From: a bacterium
GTDB taxonomy: Bacteria > Chloroflexota > Dormibacteria > Aeolococcales > Bog-877
NCBI GenBank assembly: GCA_021785655.1
Contig: JAJYET010000023.1
Coordinates: 1-38,458 of the forward strand
Length of the DNA: 38,458 bases
Reading direction: 5' to 3'
Shown: one piece after another, positions 17,170-25,846 of the stretch
How the letters are laid out: every line of letters starts with the position of its first letter
Position numbering within the stretch: the first letter of the stretch is position 1
Notes under the pieces: model-generated
Database searches by the model: none
What the model was told of the DNA's origin: nothing
Seen by the model: the letters and a program-made list of their open reading frames with translations, nothing else
Made by a program: the position numbers and the translations under genes

Positions 17170-17775
17170 GTGACATCGGACCTGCGGACCGCCCTGCTCC
17201 TGGGGCCGTCCGTCGCCCTCTTGGTGGTCGACGTGCAGAACGACTTCGCCGACCCCAAGGGGTCCCTCTTCGTCCCCGGAGGCGAGGAGGTGGCCGCGCA
17301 GTGCGCCGCGCTAATGGCCGAGGCGGCTGCCGCGGGGGCCCAGGTGATCTGCACCCAGGACTGGCACCCGGCCGTCACCCCCCACTTTCAGGAGCAGGGG
17401 GGGCTCTGGCCCAGGCACTGCGTGCAGGGCAGCTGGGGTGCCGAGCTACACCCCCTGCTTCCCCGCCGCAACCACCTGGTGCGCAAGGGCCAGGGGCAGT
17501 TGGACGGCTACTCCGGCTTCGGGTCCCGGGAACCTTCCACCGGGCGGGTGGAGGCGACCGAGCTGCACGAGGTATTGCAGAGGCGGGAGGTGCGGCGCCT
17601 GGTCCTGGCGGGCCTCGCTCTGGACGTCTGCGTCCGTGAGACCGCTCTGGACGCGGTCCGCCTCGGCTACCCAACCGTGCTGGTGCGCTCCGCCACGGCC
17701 GCCGTGGAGCGCACCACCGGGGCGGGAGAGAAGGCCCTCGGGGAGCTGGCGGCGGCGGGCGTGAAGCTGGTCTGA
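17170..17775 (+). CDS. pncA: Nicotinamidase
   Basis: Isochorismatase-fold amidase of 201 aa, hydrolysing nicotinamide to nicotinate for NAD salvage. The catalytic triad is complete: Asp21 in VVDVQNDF, Lys106 in VRKGQG and Cys154 in LALDVCV. The metal-binding TQDWHP at 62-67 and GLWPRHCVQGSWGAELHP (78-95) are characteristic of nicotinamidases rather than other isochorismatase-like hydrolases. GTG at 17170 is chosen; an alternative in-frame GTG lies two codons earlier at 17164, and the GAGGTGGAG stretch serves either poorly. It is divergent from the kinase-aminotransferase gene and ends 7 bases from the convergent deacylase gene. Confidence 0.93.
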   Translation: MTSDLRTALLLGPSVALLVVDVQNDFADPKGSLFVPGGEEVAAQCAALMAEAAAAGAQVICTQDWHPAVTPHFQEQGGLWPRHCVQGSWGAELHPLLPRRNHLVRKGQGQLDGYSGFGSREPSTGRVEATELHEVLQRREVRRLVLAGLALDVCVRETALDAVRLGYPTVLVRSATAAVERTTGAGEKALGELAAAGVKLV

Positions 17776-17782
17776 GGTTTCC

Positions 17783-18748
17783 TCAGCGGCCGGCCGGAAC
17801 CCCGATCCCCAGAAGCGGGTCCCCGGCCTTGACCGCCAGCGAGGTGACCAGGAAGACCACCACCCCTGAGGCCTGCGCCCGGATGGTGCGCACCGTTTCC
17901 CCGAAGATGTCCCTCAGCTCGCCCACCACCTGCCCCCCCTGGACATCCTCGCCCACCGCCACCGTGGGATGGTAGGTGGCGGAGATGTCAGTCCTGGTCC
18001 AGACCATTTGATCCATCTCGATGGGCGGCGGAGGCGGGGGGGCCAGAGGGTCGATCATGCCGAGGTGGGCCAGCACGTTCTGGAGCCCCCGGAAGTGGCG
18101 CGCCACCGACGCCCCATCCACCACCCCCTGCTGGCCGATCTCGGCGATGATCCCCGGCACCCCGCGTAGGGCGCCGGACGCATAGGCGGCTCCGGGGACG
18201 GAGTCCGGCTCCACCCCGAGGCTGTGCTCGAAGCCGTAGGCGTGGGCCATCTGCCGGGAGCGTTCGGCGACGGCCGCGTCCCCAGCCCTGGTCCAGAGGG
18301 TGAACGGGCTGAGCGCCTCTATGAGATCGCCGCAGTGGGCGTCCACGTAGGCGTCGGCAGGGGCGATCAGCTCCTCGAGCAGGAAGTTGGCCACCCGCTC
18401 CGCCGGATCGCCGTCCGGGGACCCCGGGAAGGAGCGGTTCAGGTTGCGTCCGTCCCGGGGGTTCACGTAGATGGAGCGCTCATAGAAGCCGGGGGTGTTG
18501 ACCACCAGCACCGCCACCAGCGTGCCCCGTAGCCGGGCTGGGTCCAGCCAGCGGGTGAGCCGGGTGACCGCCTCGATGGGCACGTACTCGGCGGCGTGCA
18601 TCCCGCTGGTCACGGCGAGGGTCGGACCCTCCTCCGCACCGCGAACCACCACCGCCGGCAGCTCCCAGGCCGGCTCGACTTTGGGGACCGCCACCCACCC
18701 CCGGGCCACCGAGCCGGGTTCCGGGGCCAGCTGCGCGAACCTGTACAT
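17783..18748 (-). CDS. Succinylglutamate desuccinylase/aspartoacylase family protein
   Basis: Zn-dependent M14-like deacylase of 321 aa, expected to remove an acyl group from an N-acyl amino acid or related amide. Zn ligands are His51 and Glu54 in GMHAAEY (family GxHGxE, with Ala for Gly) and His138 in DAHCGD; NRSFPG at 104-109 binds substrate in relatives, and the AEIGQQG stretch near 215 carries the general-base Glu. A PPPPPP linker precedes a C-terminal beta domain. The ATG at 18748 has a GGGAGG site 5 bases upstream and is preferred to the ATG at 18763, which overlaps the upstream TGA. Last gene of the catabolic run. Confidence 0.82.
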   Translation of the reverse strand: MYRFAQLAPEPGSVARGWVAVPKVEPAWELPAVVVRGAEEGPTLAVTSGMHAAEYVPIEAVTRLTRWLDPARLRGTLVAVLVVNTPGFYERSIYVNPRDGRNLNRSFPGSPDGDPAERVANFLLEELIAPADAYVDAHCGDLIEALSPFTLWTRAGDAAVAERSRQMAHAYGFEHSLGVEPDSVPGAAYASGALRGVPGIIAEIGQQGVVDGASVARHFRGLQNVLAHLGMIDPLAPPPPPPIEMDQMVWTRTDISATYHPTVAVGEDVQGGQVVGELRDIFGETVRTIRAQASGVVVFLVTSLAVKAGDPLLGIGVPAGR

Positions 18749-18762
18749 GGACACCTCCCTCA

Positions 18763-20493
18763 TCAGCCGACCGCGACGGGGTGGCGATCAGCTCCGCCCC
18801 CACCTCGAGCCGCCTTCCATCTCTCCACCACCCCCTCCAAGACCGAAAGGGGCACGGCCCCCTCGCTCAAGACCGCGCCGTGGAACTCACGGACATCAAA
18901 AAGGGCACCAAGGCGGGTCTGGGCTGCGCTCCTGAGCCGGCTGATCTCCTGGCGGCCGATCATATAGGCCAGCGCCTGGCCGGGCCAGGCGATGTAGCGG
19001 TCGATCTCGTTGTTGACGTTGGACCCGGTGGTCGCGGTGCTTCGCCACATGAAGTCGACGGCCCGCTGGCGATCCCAGCCCAGATGGTGCATCCCGCTGT
19101 CCACCACCAGCCGGCTGGCCCTCAAGGCGTCGAAGGACAGCATCCCCAGCCGCATCAGGTTGGAGGTGTAGAGGCCCATCTCGTCGGCCAGGCGCTCGGC
19201 GTACAGCCCCCAGCCCTCCACATAGGCGCACACCTCGGCGTCCAGGTGGCGACGGTACCTGGGGAGGTGGCCCAGAGTCTGGGCGGAGGCGATCTGGAGG
19301 TGGTGGCCCGGGGTGCTCTCATGGAAGGCCAGCGCCTCATATTCGAAGGTGAACCGGGAGCTGGGGTCGGTGGTGAGGACGAAGTGGGTCCCAGGGCGGG
19401 TGCCGTCCGCCGAAGGGCCCCGGTAATAGGCCATCGCGGCGTTCCCGGCCTCCACCGGGTCGATCGGCCGGACCACGCAGTCGGCAATCCGGTAGGCGGG
19501 GAAGAAGGAGTCCCGGGCCGCCTCCGCTCGCTGCAGAGCCGCGGTGACCACGGCCAGGATCTGGCCCTCGTCCTGGAAGCGCAGACCGGGGTCCTCGCGG
19601 AGCCTGGCCCTCACCTCCTCAGCCCGGACCGCCACGCCGAAGGCCCGTGACCCTACCTCCTCCCACTCCACCTCGAGCTCCTCCAGAACGCGGAGGCCGA
19701 TGCGGTGGATCTCCTCGGGGTCCAGGCGGGTGGTGGTGTGCCGGCGCACCGCTCGCCGATACATCCCCTCGCCGCCCGGTAGGTGGCAGATCCCCACCTG
19801 CTCGTCGGGCCGCGCTCGGGGCAGCAGGTCGTCCAGCAGAGCTCGGAGGAGGCTGGCCATGGCCGGCCGGACGTGGCCCAGGATCACCTCCTCGGCGCGG
19901 CTCCGATCCGCCGGAGTGGCCGCCGGGGATTCCACGAGAGGCGCGAGGAGCGGGTCGGCGGTGACCTCCCTCGCCAGGTGCCCCTCCAGCTGCCGCTGGG
20001 CCTGCCGGATGCCGACCACGGTGGACCTCCATCCCGCTGCCGCCTCCTCCTGGTACCGGGTCCGGACGGCATCGAAGAACCCCGGCAGCGCCGTCAGCCG
20101 CTGGAGATATCCGGCCACGGCGTCGGCCCCCGGGAGCGGCGCCCCGGGGATCGAGGCGAAGGCCATGGACTGGGGGGACGTGTAGGTTCCCGCCGAGGCG
20201 TCCTTGGCCCAGAGCCCATCCTCCAGGTTGGTGCGCAGGGCCCAGAGCAGGTGTGCCATTACATCTCGGTCGACCTGGTCCCGTGCGTCCAAGGCGCCCT
20301 GGTCGATCGTCTGGAGGCGGGCCTCAAGGGCGGCTAGCCGCGCGGCCCCAGCCTCCGCCCCGGCCCGGCTGGGGTCGGGCAGGAGGTGGTCGTAGCCGGG
20401 GACCCCGAGCTGGGTCGCGGTGAGGGGATCGATCTCATGCATGGCCACGAAGAAGTCCCGGTCGAGCTGGCCCAGCCGCTCCTTTTCGTTCAC
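18763..20493 (-). CDS. DUF885 family metallohydrolase
   Basis: 576-aa protein of the DUF885 family, Zn-peptidase-like enzymes of mostly unknown substrate. Conserved HESTPGHH at 391-398 (HExxxxH-type metal site) and VEGWGLYAE at 425-433 (third ligand Glu), plus the family-typical FEYEALAFHE context. No signal peptide is seen, so it probably acts in the cytoplasm. GTG start with a GGAGGGGGT ribosome site immediately upstream. It lies between the SDR and deacylase genes on the same strand; with an M19 dipeptidase in the same run, cleavage of a small peptide or amide is plausible but unproven. Confidence 0.83.
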   Translation of the reverse strand: MNEKERLGQLDRDFFVAMHEIDPLTATQLGVPGYDHLLPDPSRAGAEAGAARLAALEARLQTIDQGALDARDQVDRDVMAHLLWALRTNLEDGLWAKDASAGTYTSPQSMAFASIPGAPLPGADAVAGYLQRLTALPGFFDAVRTRYQEEAAAGWRSTVVGIRQAQRQLEGHLAREVTADPLLAPLVESPAATPADRSRAEEVILGHVRPAMASLLRALLDDLLPRARPDEQVGICHLPGGEGMYRRAVRRHTTTRLDPEEIHRIGLRVLEELEVEWEEVGSRAFGVAVRAEEVRARLREDPGLRFQDEGQILAVVTAALQRAEAARDSFFPAYRIADCVVRPIDPVEAGNAAMAYYRGPSADGTRPGTHFVLTTDPSSRFTFEYEALAFHESTPGHHLQIASAQTLGHLPRYRRHLDAEVCAYVEGWGLYAERLADEMGLYTSNLMRLGMLSFDALRASRLVVDSGMHHLGWDRQRAVDFMWRSTATTGSNVNNEIDRYIAWPGQALAYMIGRQEISRLRSAAQTRLGALFDVREFHGAVLSEGAVPLSVLEGVVERWKAARGGGGADRHPVAVG

Positions 20494-20595
20494 ACCCCCT
20501 CCTGCCCTGGCTCCTCTGACGCGCTCGGCCCCTGGGTTCGGAGCCCGGCCGGGAACGCCCTGGCCCGGGTCGGGCGCGGGGTCTTCCCGAGGCGC

Positions 20596-21279
20596 TTACA
20601 GGAGGGCACTGCCACCGTCGATGGAGATGGTCTGGCCGGTGATCCAGGAGGACTCCTCGGCCACGAAGAAAAGGACCCCGTGGGCGATCTCCTCCGGGAG
20701 TCCCAGGCGGCCGACCGCAATCCCCGCCAACACCCGAGCCTGTCCCTCCTCCCCGTAGCTCTCCCACTGGCGCTGGGTGGTGGGGTTGGAGAGGATGAAG
20801 CCTGGGGCGATGCAGTTAACCGTGATCCCGAACCGGCCCAGCTCGTGGGCCATCTGCCTGGTGAACCCGATCTGCGCGGCCTTGGCCGCGGCATAGGCCT
20901 GGATCCCGGTGAGGGAGACAGTGCGCCCCGCGCCTGAGGAGATGTTGACGATCCGCCCCCAGCCTGATCGCTTCATGCCGGGCACCACCGCCCTGGTGCA
21001 ATGGAAGGTCCCGGTCAGGTTGGCGTCCACAACCGCCCGCCAGGACTCGTCGGTCACCTCCTCCAGAGGCGAGAAGGTCTGGCCGCACACCCCACCGGCG
21101 TTGTTGACCAGGATGTCCACCTGGGGCAGGGCGGCGAAGTAGCTCTCCACCTGGCCCTCGTCGGTGATGTCCACCCGGTCCCGGTCGAACCCGAACACCC
21201 GGACCCCATCGGCCTCCAGGGCCGAGGCGATGGCGGCACCAATCCCCTGAGCGGTTCCGGTCACCACCGCCACCCTCAT
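20596..21279 (-). CDS. Short-chain dehydrogenase/reductase
   Basis: Classical SDR of 227 aa using NAD(P). TGTAQGIG at 8-15 (cofactor loop), NNAGG, the catalytic Ser in NISSGAGR and YAAAK (Tyr/Lys) are all present, with the usual C-terminal TGQTISIDGG. An acidic residue at the end of the second strand (GFDRD) suggests NAD(H) preference. The ATG at 21279 gives the standard MRVAVVTG start. An ATG at 21315 would add 12 Gly/Pro-rich residues with no better ribosome site. 102 bases separate it from the DUF885 gene downstream. Confidence 0.88.
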   Translation of the reverse strand: MRVAVVTGTAQGIGAAIASALEADGVRVFGFDRDRVDITDEGQVESYFAALPQVDILVNNAGGVCGQTFSPLEEVTDESWRAVVDANLTGTFHCTRAVVPGMKRSGWGRIVNISSGAGRTVSLTGIQAYAAAKAAQIGFTRQMAHELGRFGITVNCIAPGFILSNPTTQRQWESYGEEGQARVLAGIAVGRLGLPEEIAHGVLFFVAEESSWITGQTISIDGGSALL

Positions 21280-21333
21280 GCGGTCACCGGGCCTCGACCC
21301 GGGCGAGCCGGCCATGGAGCATCTCAGGTGCCC

Positions 21334-22566
21334 TCACCCTGCCGCTCCCGAGCGCCAGGCGAACTCCAGCATGCGCAGCGCGTTGCCCCCCGCCGCCATG
21401 AGAATCTCCCGGTCCGGGTAACCGTGGACGACCAGCCAGCGCACGATGTTGGTGAGGGCCTCAGCCGGGCTCTCCAGCCCCTGAACCCAGTCGACCCTCT
21501 CGATGGGCTGGGGGGGAACGGCGGGCTCCTCACCGAACCAGGCGGCCATCACCCGGTGCATCCCCACGTGGTCCCCGAAGAGGGTGTCCGGTCCGAACCC
21601 GACGTGCTCTATCCCCACCAGCTCGGCGCAGTATTCGAAGTGGGCCATGTAGGTATCGATGCCGTGCCGCGTTTCCTCCCGGGTGAGGGTGGTGTGGGGC
21701 GCCGCCTCGATCCCGATCACCCCCCCCGAGTCGGCGCAGGCGCGGATCACCTCGTCCGGCTTCATCCTCCTGGTCGGCCATACCGCCCGCGCCCCGGCGT
21801 GGGAGATGGTCACCGGGGCGGAGCTGGCCTCAATGGTCTCAAGGGTCGTCCGGTCGCCGGCGTGAGCGCAATCGATGAGGATCCCCAGCTGGTTCATCCT
21901 CCGGACGGCACGGCGCCCGAAGGCGGTGAGCCCGGCGTCGTCAGCCTCGGCGAGGCCGCTGCCGAGGAGGTTGGCCTCGCTGTAGGTGACGCCCACCGAG
22001 CGGATGCCGAAGCCGTAAAGGATGTCCAGGCGATCCAGCTCGTTCTCGATCGGGGCGGCCGACTCGATCCCCAGGATCAGGGCCAGCTGCCCCTCGGCCC
22101 GGGCCGCCTCGATGTCCGAGAAGCGACGCACCACGCGCACGTAGTCCTGGTGTTCGAGATCGCAAAGGCGCATGCCCAGGTCGGCCAGGGTCTCATCCCA
22201 CTTCCAGCCGCTGCGGGACGTGATCAAACCCTCCCCGTCTGCCAGGTTGTCGATGACGGCGTGGAGCCCGGAGCGGCTGAGCCCCAGGTACCCGGTCCAG
22301 TCCCGCCCGTGACGCCGGTATTCGAGCAACTCCTCGATGCGTGCGGGGAGCACCACGGGATGGTCGTGAAGGGAGATGATCGGCCCCTCAGCCAGGAGCC
22401 GCTGCACCCTCCCCTCCTCCTCCTCGGAGGTGGGCACGGCCCGGGAGGGCACCCGGTCCACCTCGGCGGACAGTTCGAACACCCGGTAGTCCCGCTGGGG
22501 CTCGAGGTACTGGTAGGAGCGGTAGCCGCGGTAGCGGCTGGCGCCGGGTCCGGGAACCGGGGTCAT
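21334..22566 (-). CDS. M19 family membrane-dipeptidase-like hydrolase
   Basis: Amidohydrolase-superfamily dipeptidase of 410 aa. Binuclear Zn-site residues can be placed: HDH in ISLHDHPVV, Glu in ILGIESAAP, His in LIDCAHAGD and His in TISHAGARA, with HVGFGPDTLFGDH near the C-terminus carrying the conserved Asp. The family hydrolyses dipeptides, including those with D-residues, and some members act on other amides or lactones. About 60 extra N-terminal residues, Tyr/Arg rich (YRGYRSYQYLEPQRDYRVF), precede the barrel and are not typical. No signal peptide. ATG overlaps the dehydrogenase stop as ATGA, so translation is coupled. Confidence 0.86.
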   Translation of the reverse strand: MTPVPGPGASRYRGYRSYQYLEPQRDYRVFELSAEVDRVPSRAVPTSEEEEGRVQRLLAEGPIISLHDHPVVLPARIEELLEYRRHGRDWTGYLGLSRSGLHAVIDNLADGEGLITSRSGWKWDETLADLGMRLCDLEHQDYVRVVRRFSDIEAARAEGQLALILGIESAAPIENELDRLDILYGFGIRSVGVTYSEANLLGSGLAEADDAGLTAFGRRAVRRMNQLGILIDCAHAGDRTTLETIEASSAPVTISHAGARAVWPTRRMKPDEVIRACADSGGVIGIEAAPHTTLTREETRHGIDTYMAHFEYCAELVGIEHVGFGPDTLFGDHVGMHRVMAAWFGEEPAVPPQPIERVDWVQGLESPAEALTNIVRWLVVHGYPDREILMAAGGNALRMLEFAWRSGAAG

Positions 22567-23606
22567 GTGAGCATCACCTTGATCGCCCTCCGCTCGCTCA
22601 TGGCCCGGTACCCCTCGGCGACCTCATCCAGGTGAAGCTCGAGATCGAAGACCGCCCCGGCGTCGTAGCGGCCGGTCATCACCCGGTCGATCAGGTCGGG
22701 AAGGTAGCGGCGCACCGGCGCCACCCCCATGTGGACGCGCAGGTGGTGGACTAGAAGGGGGAAGAGGGCCAGCTGCGGGGTGGTGTGGGGAACACCAACC
22801 GCCCCGATGGTACCTCCCTCCCGGGCCATCCCCAGCGCCATCTCCCACGCCTCCGGAGTTCCCACCGCCTCGACGACATGGCGCGAGCCCAGCCCGCCGG
22901 TGAGATCGCGAACCTCGGCCACGGCGGCCTCTCCGCGCCCGGAGACCAGATCGGTGGCGCCGAATTGCCGACCAAGCTCCTGGCGCTGCGGGTTGCGGCT
23001 GCAGAGAATCACCCTCTCAGCGCCGAGGATGGAGGTGGCGCCGAGGACGGCGCAGAGGCCGACGGCCCCGTCCCCGATGACCACCACAGTGCTCCCCGTG
23101 GCCACCTCCGCCAGCCTGGCGCCGTGGAGGCCGGTGGCCGCCACATCGGTCGTGGCCAGCAGGGATCTCAGCAGCGCATCGGTGGCTCCGGCCATACCAC
23201 CTGGCACCGCCACCAGGGTCCCGTCCGCCCGGGGCACCCGCACCGCCTCGCCCTGACCGCCGTCGGTTCCCGGGGCGCCGAAGGTCCCCCCGTTCGCACA
23301 GGAGGTCTGGATGCCGTCGCGGCAGGCAGGGCAGGTGTTGTCGCTCCACTGGAAGGGGGCCACCACCAGGTCGCCAGGGGCCAGGCTGCGGACGTCGGCT
23401 CCCACCTCCGCCACCTCGCCCAGGAACTCGTGCCCAAGCCGGGAGGGGACCGCCCTCTGAATCACCCCCCGGTAGGCCCAGAGGTCCGAGCCGCAGATGC
23501 AGGAACGGACCACGCGCACGACCGCGTCGGTGGGCTCCACGATCACAGGGTCGGGCACCGCCTCCACCTGGACCTTCCCGGCGCCCCGGTAGACAGCAGC
23601 TTTCAA
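22563..23606 (-). CDS. Zinc-dependent alcohol dehydrogenase family protein
   Basis: Medium-chain dehydrogenase of 347 aa. Catalytic Zn ligands Cys38 (CICGSD) and His59-Glu60 (GHEFLGEV); the lobe for structural Zn has Cys92, Cys95 and Cys103, with Asn/Thr where a fourth Cys often occurs. The cofactor loop GDGAVG lies mid-protein. It would oxidise an alcohol or reduce an aldehyde with NAD(P). The start is a TTG that overlaps the preceding TGA as TTGA, with GGGAG six to eight bases upstream, so it is coupled to the reductase-amidase fusion gene. Confidence 0.88.
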   Translation of the reverse strand: MKAAVYRGAGKVQVEAVPDPVIVEPTDAVVRVVRSCICGSDLWAYRGVIQRAVPSRLGHEFLGEVAEVGADVRSLAPGDLVVAPFQWSDNTCPACRDGIQTSCANGGTFGAPGTDGGQGEAVRVPRADGTLVAVPGGMAGATDALLRSLLATTDVAATGLHGARLAEVATGSTVVVIGDGAVGLCAVLGATSILGAERVILCSRNPQRQELGRQFGATDLVSGRGEAAVAEVRDLTGGLGSRHVVEAVGTPEAWEMALGMAREGGTIGAVGVPHTTPQLALFPLLVHHLRVHMGVAPVRRYLPDLIDRVMTGRYDAGAVFDLELHLDEVAEGYRAMSERRAIKVMLT

Positions 23607-25762
23607 CTGACACTCCCGGCAGCTGCCACCGGTGACCGCCGCCCCGCCAGTTCGAATCCCAACATCCGCTCCACCTCGGCCGCGGCGCCGAGGAGTCGCC
23701 AGTCCGCCCCACGGTTCCCGATCAACTGGATGGAGACCGGCAGACCTTCGCTGAGGCCGCAGGGCAGGGTCGCCGCTGGCGCCCCGGCCACGTTCACCAC
23801 CCGCGTGAAGGCCGCCTCGGCCTCACCCTCGGGGGTATCCACGGGGGGAGTGGTTCGTGGCGCCACAAAGGGCACCGCGGGTGTGCAGAAGGCGTCCACC
23901 CCCGAGAGCAGGTCCGAGAACCCTGGGAGCAGCTGCGCCCTCCGGTCCAGCGCCATCCGATACTCCTGGGCCCCCACAGCGCTCGCCGCCCGGAGGAGCC
24001 GCAGCGTCTCCGGACCAAAGTGGCCAGGGCGGGTTTCCACGGTCGGACCGTGCGCCTGCCAGGCCTCGTGCAGGAAGATCGGGTCGAAGAGTCGGTCCAG
24101 GTCGCTCAGGACTCCGGCCTCGCGCTCCACCAGGTTTACCCCCGCACCTCGGAGCCGCTCCAAAGCCATCTCCAGCTGGCCAGAGACGCCGCCTGCCATC
24201 CGGGGGTCGCGAAAGTGGGAGGGGGAGTAGGCCATGACCAGCGGGCCCCGGGTGGTGGGGGACGCCTGCACCAACGCCCCCAGCACCCGATGGACCGTGG
24301 CCGCGTCTTGAGCGATGATCCCCACGTCGTCGAGAGTGGGCGCCAGTGGCTGCACCCCGGCCTGGCTCAGCAGGCCGTGGGACGGCTTGAAACCGACGAC
24401 CCCGCAGTAGGCGGCGGGAATCCGCACCGACCCGCCGGTGTCCGTCCCCAGGGCCGCGGGGCAGACACCTGCCGCCACCAGGGCCGCCGAGCCGCCGCTG
24501 GATCCACCGGCGGTGCGGGTCCGGTCCCAGGGATTGAGGGTTTCAGGCACCGCTGGATGGGTCGCGCCCGCTGCGTACTCCAGCATCGCGGTGGTGGCAA
24601 ACACGTCCGCCGCCGCCGCGCGCAGCTGGGCGACCACCGCGCTGTCGGCCGGGGCCGGTCGACCGGCCATGGCCTCGGGGTTGCCGTTGCCCCGGGGCAG
24701 GCCCTCGACATCGAAGAGGTCCTTCACGGCCACCGGGACTCCGAGGAGCGGCCCGGTCTTAGCCCGGGCCGGCGCCGAGATCAGCCGGACCACCGCCTGC
24801 AGCTGCCGCCCCGCCTCCTCCGCCCGGTGCAGCGCCGAGAGCAAGCCCAGGTTGGCCACCTCACAGGTGCGCTCACCCCTCTCGATCGAGCGGATTATCT
24901 CGGCCACGTGATGGGTGAGCGGTCCCCTGAGATCTGCGATCTGGCCCTCCACCTCGGTCGGGCGGTGACGCACCATGAGGTCGCGATAGATGCCGCTGTG
25001 GGACTTCGCACTGCGGCGGTTGAATTCGGCGAGCCGGTCAAGTGAGCCGTCGAGGTCCGAGGGGGCGAAGCCATCAAAGGGCTCGCAGGGCACCGGGGCC
25101 TGGGCCAGGACCTCCCGGGCTACGGCCAGCATGAGGGGACGCCACTCCTGCTGTTCGAGGGTGGCGGAGATCGGCAGGTCGGATACCGCTCCGGCAAAGA
25201 GCATCGCCCCGTAAGCCTCCTTGCTCCAGAGGAAGCCCATGATGTTGCCCGTAGCCTCGGCATAGGGCAGGGCATCCGCCAGCTCCTGCACCCGTGGGGT
25301 CACCGCTCCTGGTTGGACCTCTCCGACCCGGAAGGTAGCGACATTGCCCTGCATGATCCGGCCAGGGGCCATCAGGTCGGCCCCGAAATTGACGAATCCG
25401 AGCAGCACCCGGGCCTCCCCCACCACCGCGGCGAGGGCATCGGCGTTGAGTCCGTTCTGCAGGCTCACCACGTACCCGCCCGGCGACAGCCGGCCGCGGA
25501 GGAGCTCAGCCGCCTGCCGGGTGTGATGGCTCTTGACAGCGATCCCCACCCGGTCCAGTCGCTCCGGGAGGTGGTCGGGAGTGATGGCGCGCACCCTGAC
25601 GGTGAAACTGGCCACCGGGCCCTCGATGGTGAGGCCGTCGCGGTTGATGGCCTCGACGTGGTCCCGGTCGGTGTCGCAGAGGAGGATGTCGTGCCCGCGC
25701 CGGGCCATGTGCGCCCCGATGGTCCCCCCGATGGCGCCGGCGCCGATGATGGTCAGCTGCAT
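23603..25762 (-). CDS. Fused ketopantoate-reductase-like and amidase-signature enzyme
   Basis: One continuous 719-aa frame with two enzymes. Residues 1-~310 match the 2-dehydropantoate 2-reductase (ApbA/PanE) fold: GAGAIGG at 7-13, NGLN at 103-106, Lys181 in LWSKEAYG and the C-terminal helical domain. The Asn expected four residues after the catalytic Lys is Gly185. Residues ~310-719 are an amidase-signature hydrolase with the Ser-cisSer-Lys triad Lys347 (VAVKDLF), Ser421 (GGSSGGS) and Ser445 (DTGGSVR). The amidase lacks its usual first ~50 residues, replaced by the reductase's last helices. ATG at 25762 chosen for the GGGAGG site six bases upstream. It sits in the catabolic run and probably channels one substrate. 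Confidence 0.85.
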   Translation of the reverse strand: MQLTIIGAGAIGGTIGAHMARRGHDILLCDTDRDHVEAINRDGLTIEGPVASFTVRVRAITPDHLPERLDRVGIAVKSHHTRQAAELLRGRLSPGGYVVSLQNGLNADALAAVVGEARVLLGFVNFGADLMAPGRIMQGNVATFRVGEVQPGAVTPRVQELADALPYAEATGNIMGFLWSKEAYGAMLFAGAVSDLPISATLEQQEWRPLMLAVAREVLAQAPVPCEPFDGFAPSDLDGSLDRLAEFNRRSAKSHSGIYRDLMVRHRPTEVEGQIADLRGPLTHHVAEIIRSIERGERTCEVANLGLLSALHRAEEAGRQLQAVVRLISAPARAKTGPLLGVPVAVKDLFDVEGLPRGNGNPEAMAGRPAPADSAVVAQLRAAAADVFATTAMLEYAAGATHPAVPETLNPWDRTRTAGGSSGGSAALVAAGVCPAALGTDTGGSVRIPAAYCGVVGFKPSHGLLSQAGVQPLAPTLDDVGIIAQDAATVHRVLGALVQASPTTRGPLVMAYSPSHFRDPRMAGGVSGQLEMALERLRGAGVNLVEREAGVLSDLDRLFDPIFLHEAWQAHGPTVETRPGHFGPETLRLLRAASAVGAQEYRMALDRRAQLLPGFSDLLSGVDAFCTPAVPFVAPRTTPPVDTPEGEAEAAFTRVVNVAGAPAATLPCGLSEGLPVSIQLIGNRGADWRLLGAAAEVERMLGFELAGRRSPVAAAGSVS

Positions 25763-25846
25763 GGGAGCCCTCCCGGCGCTGGCTGCGCTGGCCGACAACG
25801 GCCGGATGTTCCGATCATATCGGCGCGGGGCGCCACTTCCCCCGGG

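Noticed and set aside
23603-25798. Artefactual join of two separate genes (reductase and amidase)
   Set aside because: The frame is continuous, with no stop, ribosome site or plausible start between the domains, and the amidase without the fused helices would be N-terminally incomplete. It is kept as a real fusion, with a sequence check suggested.
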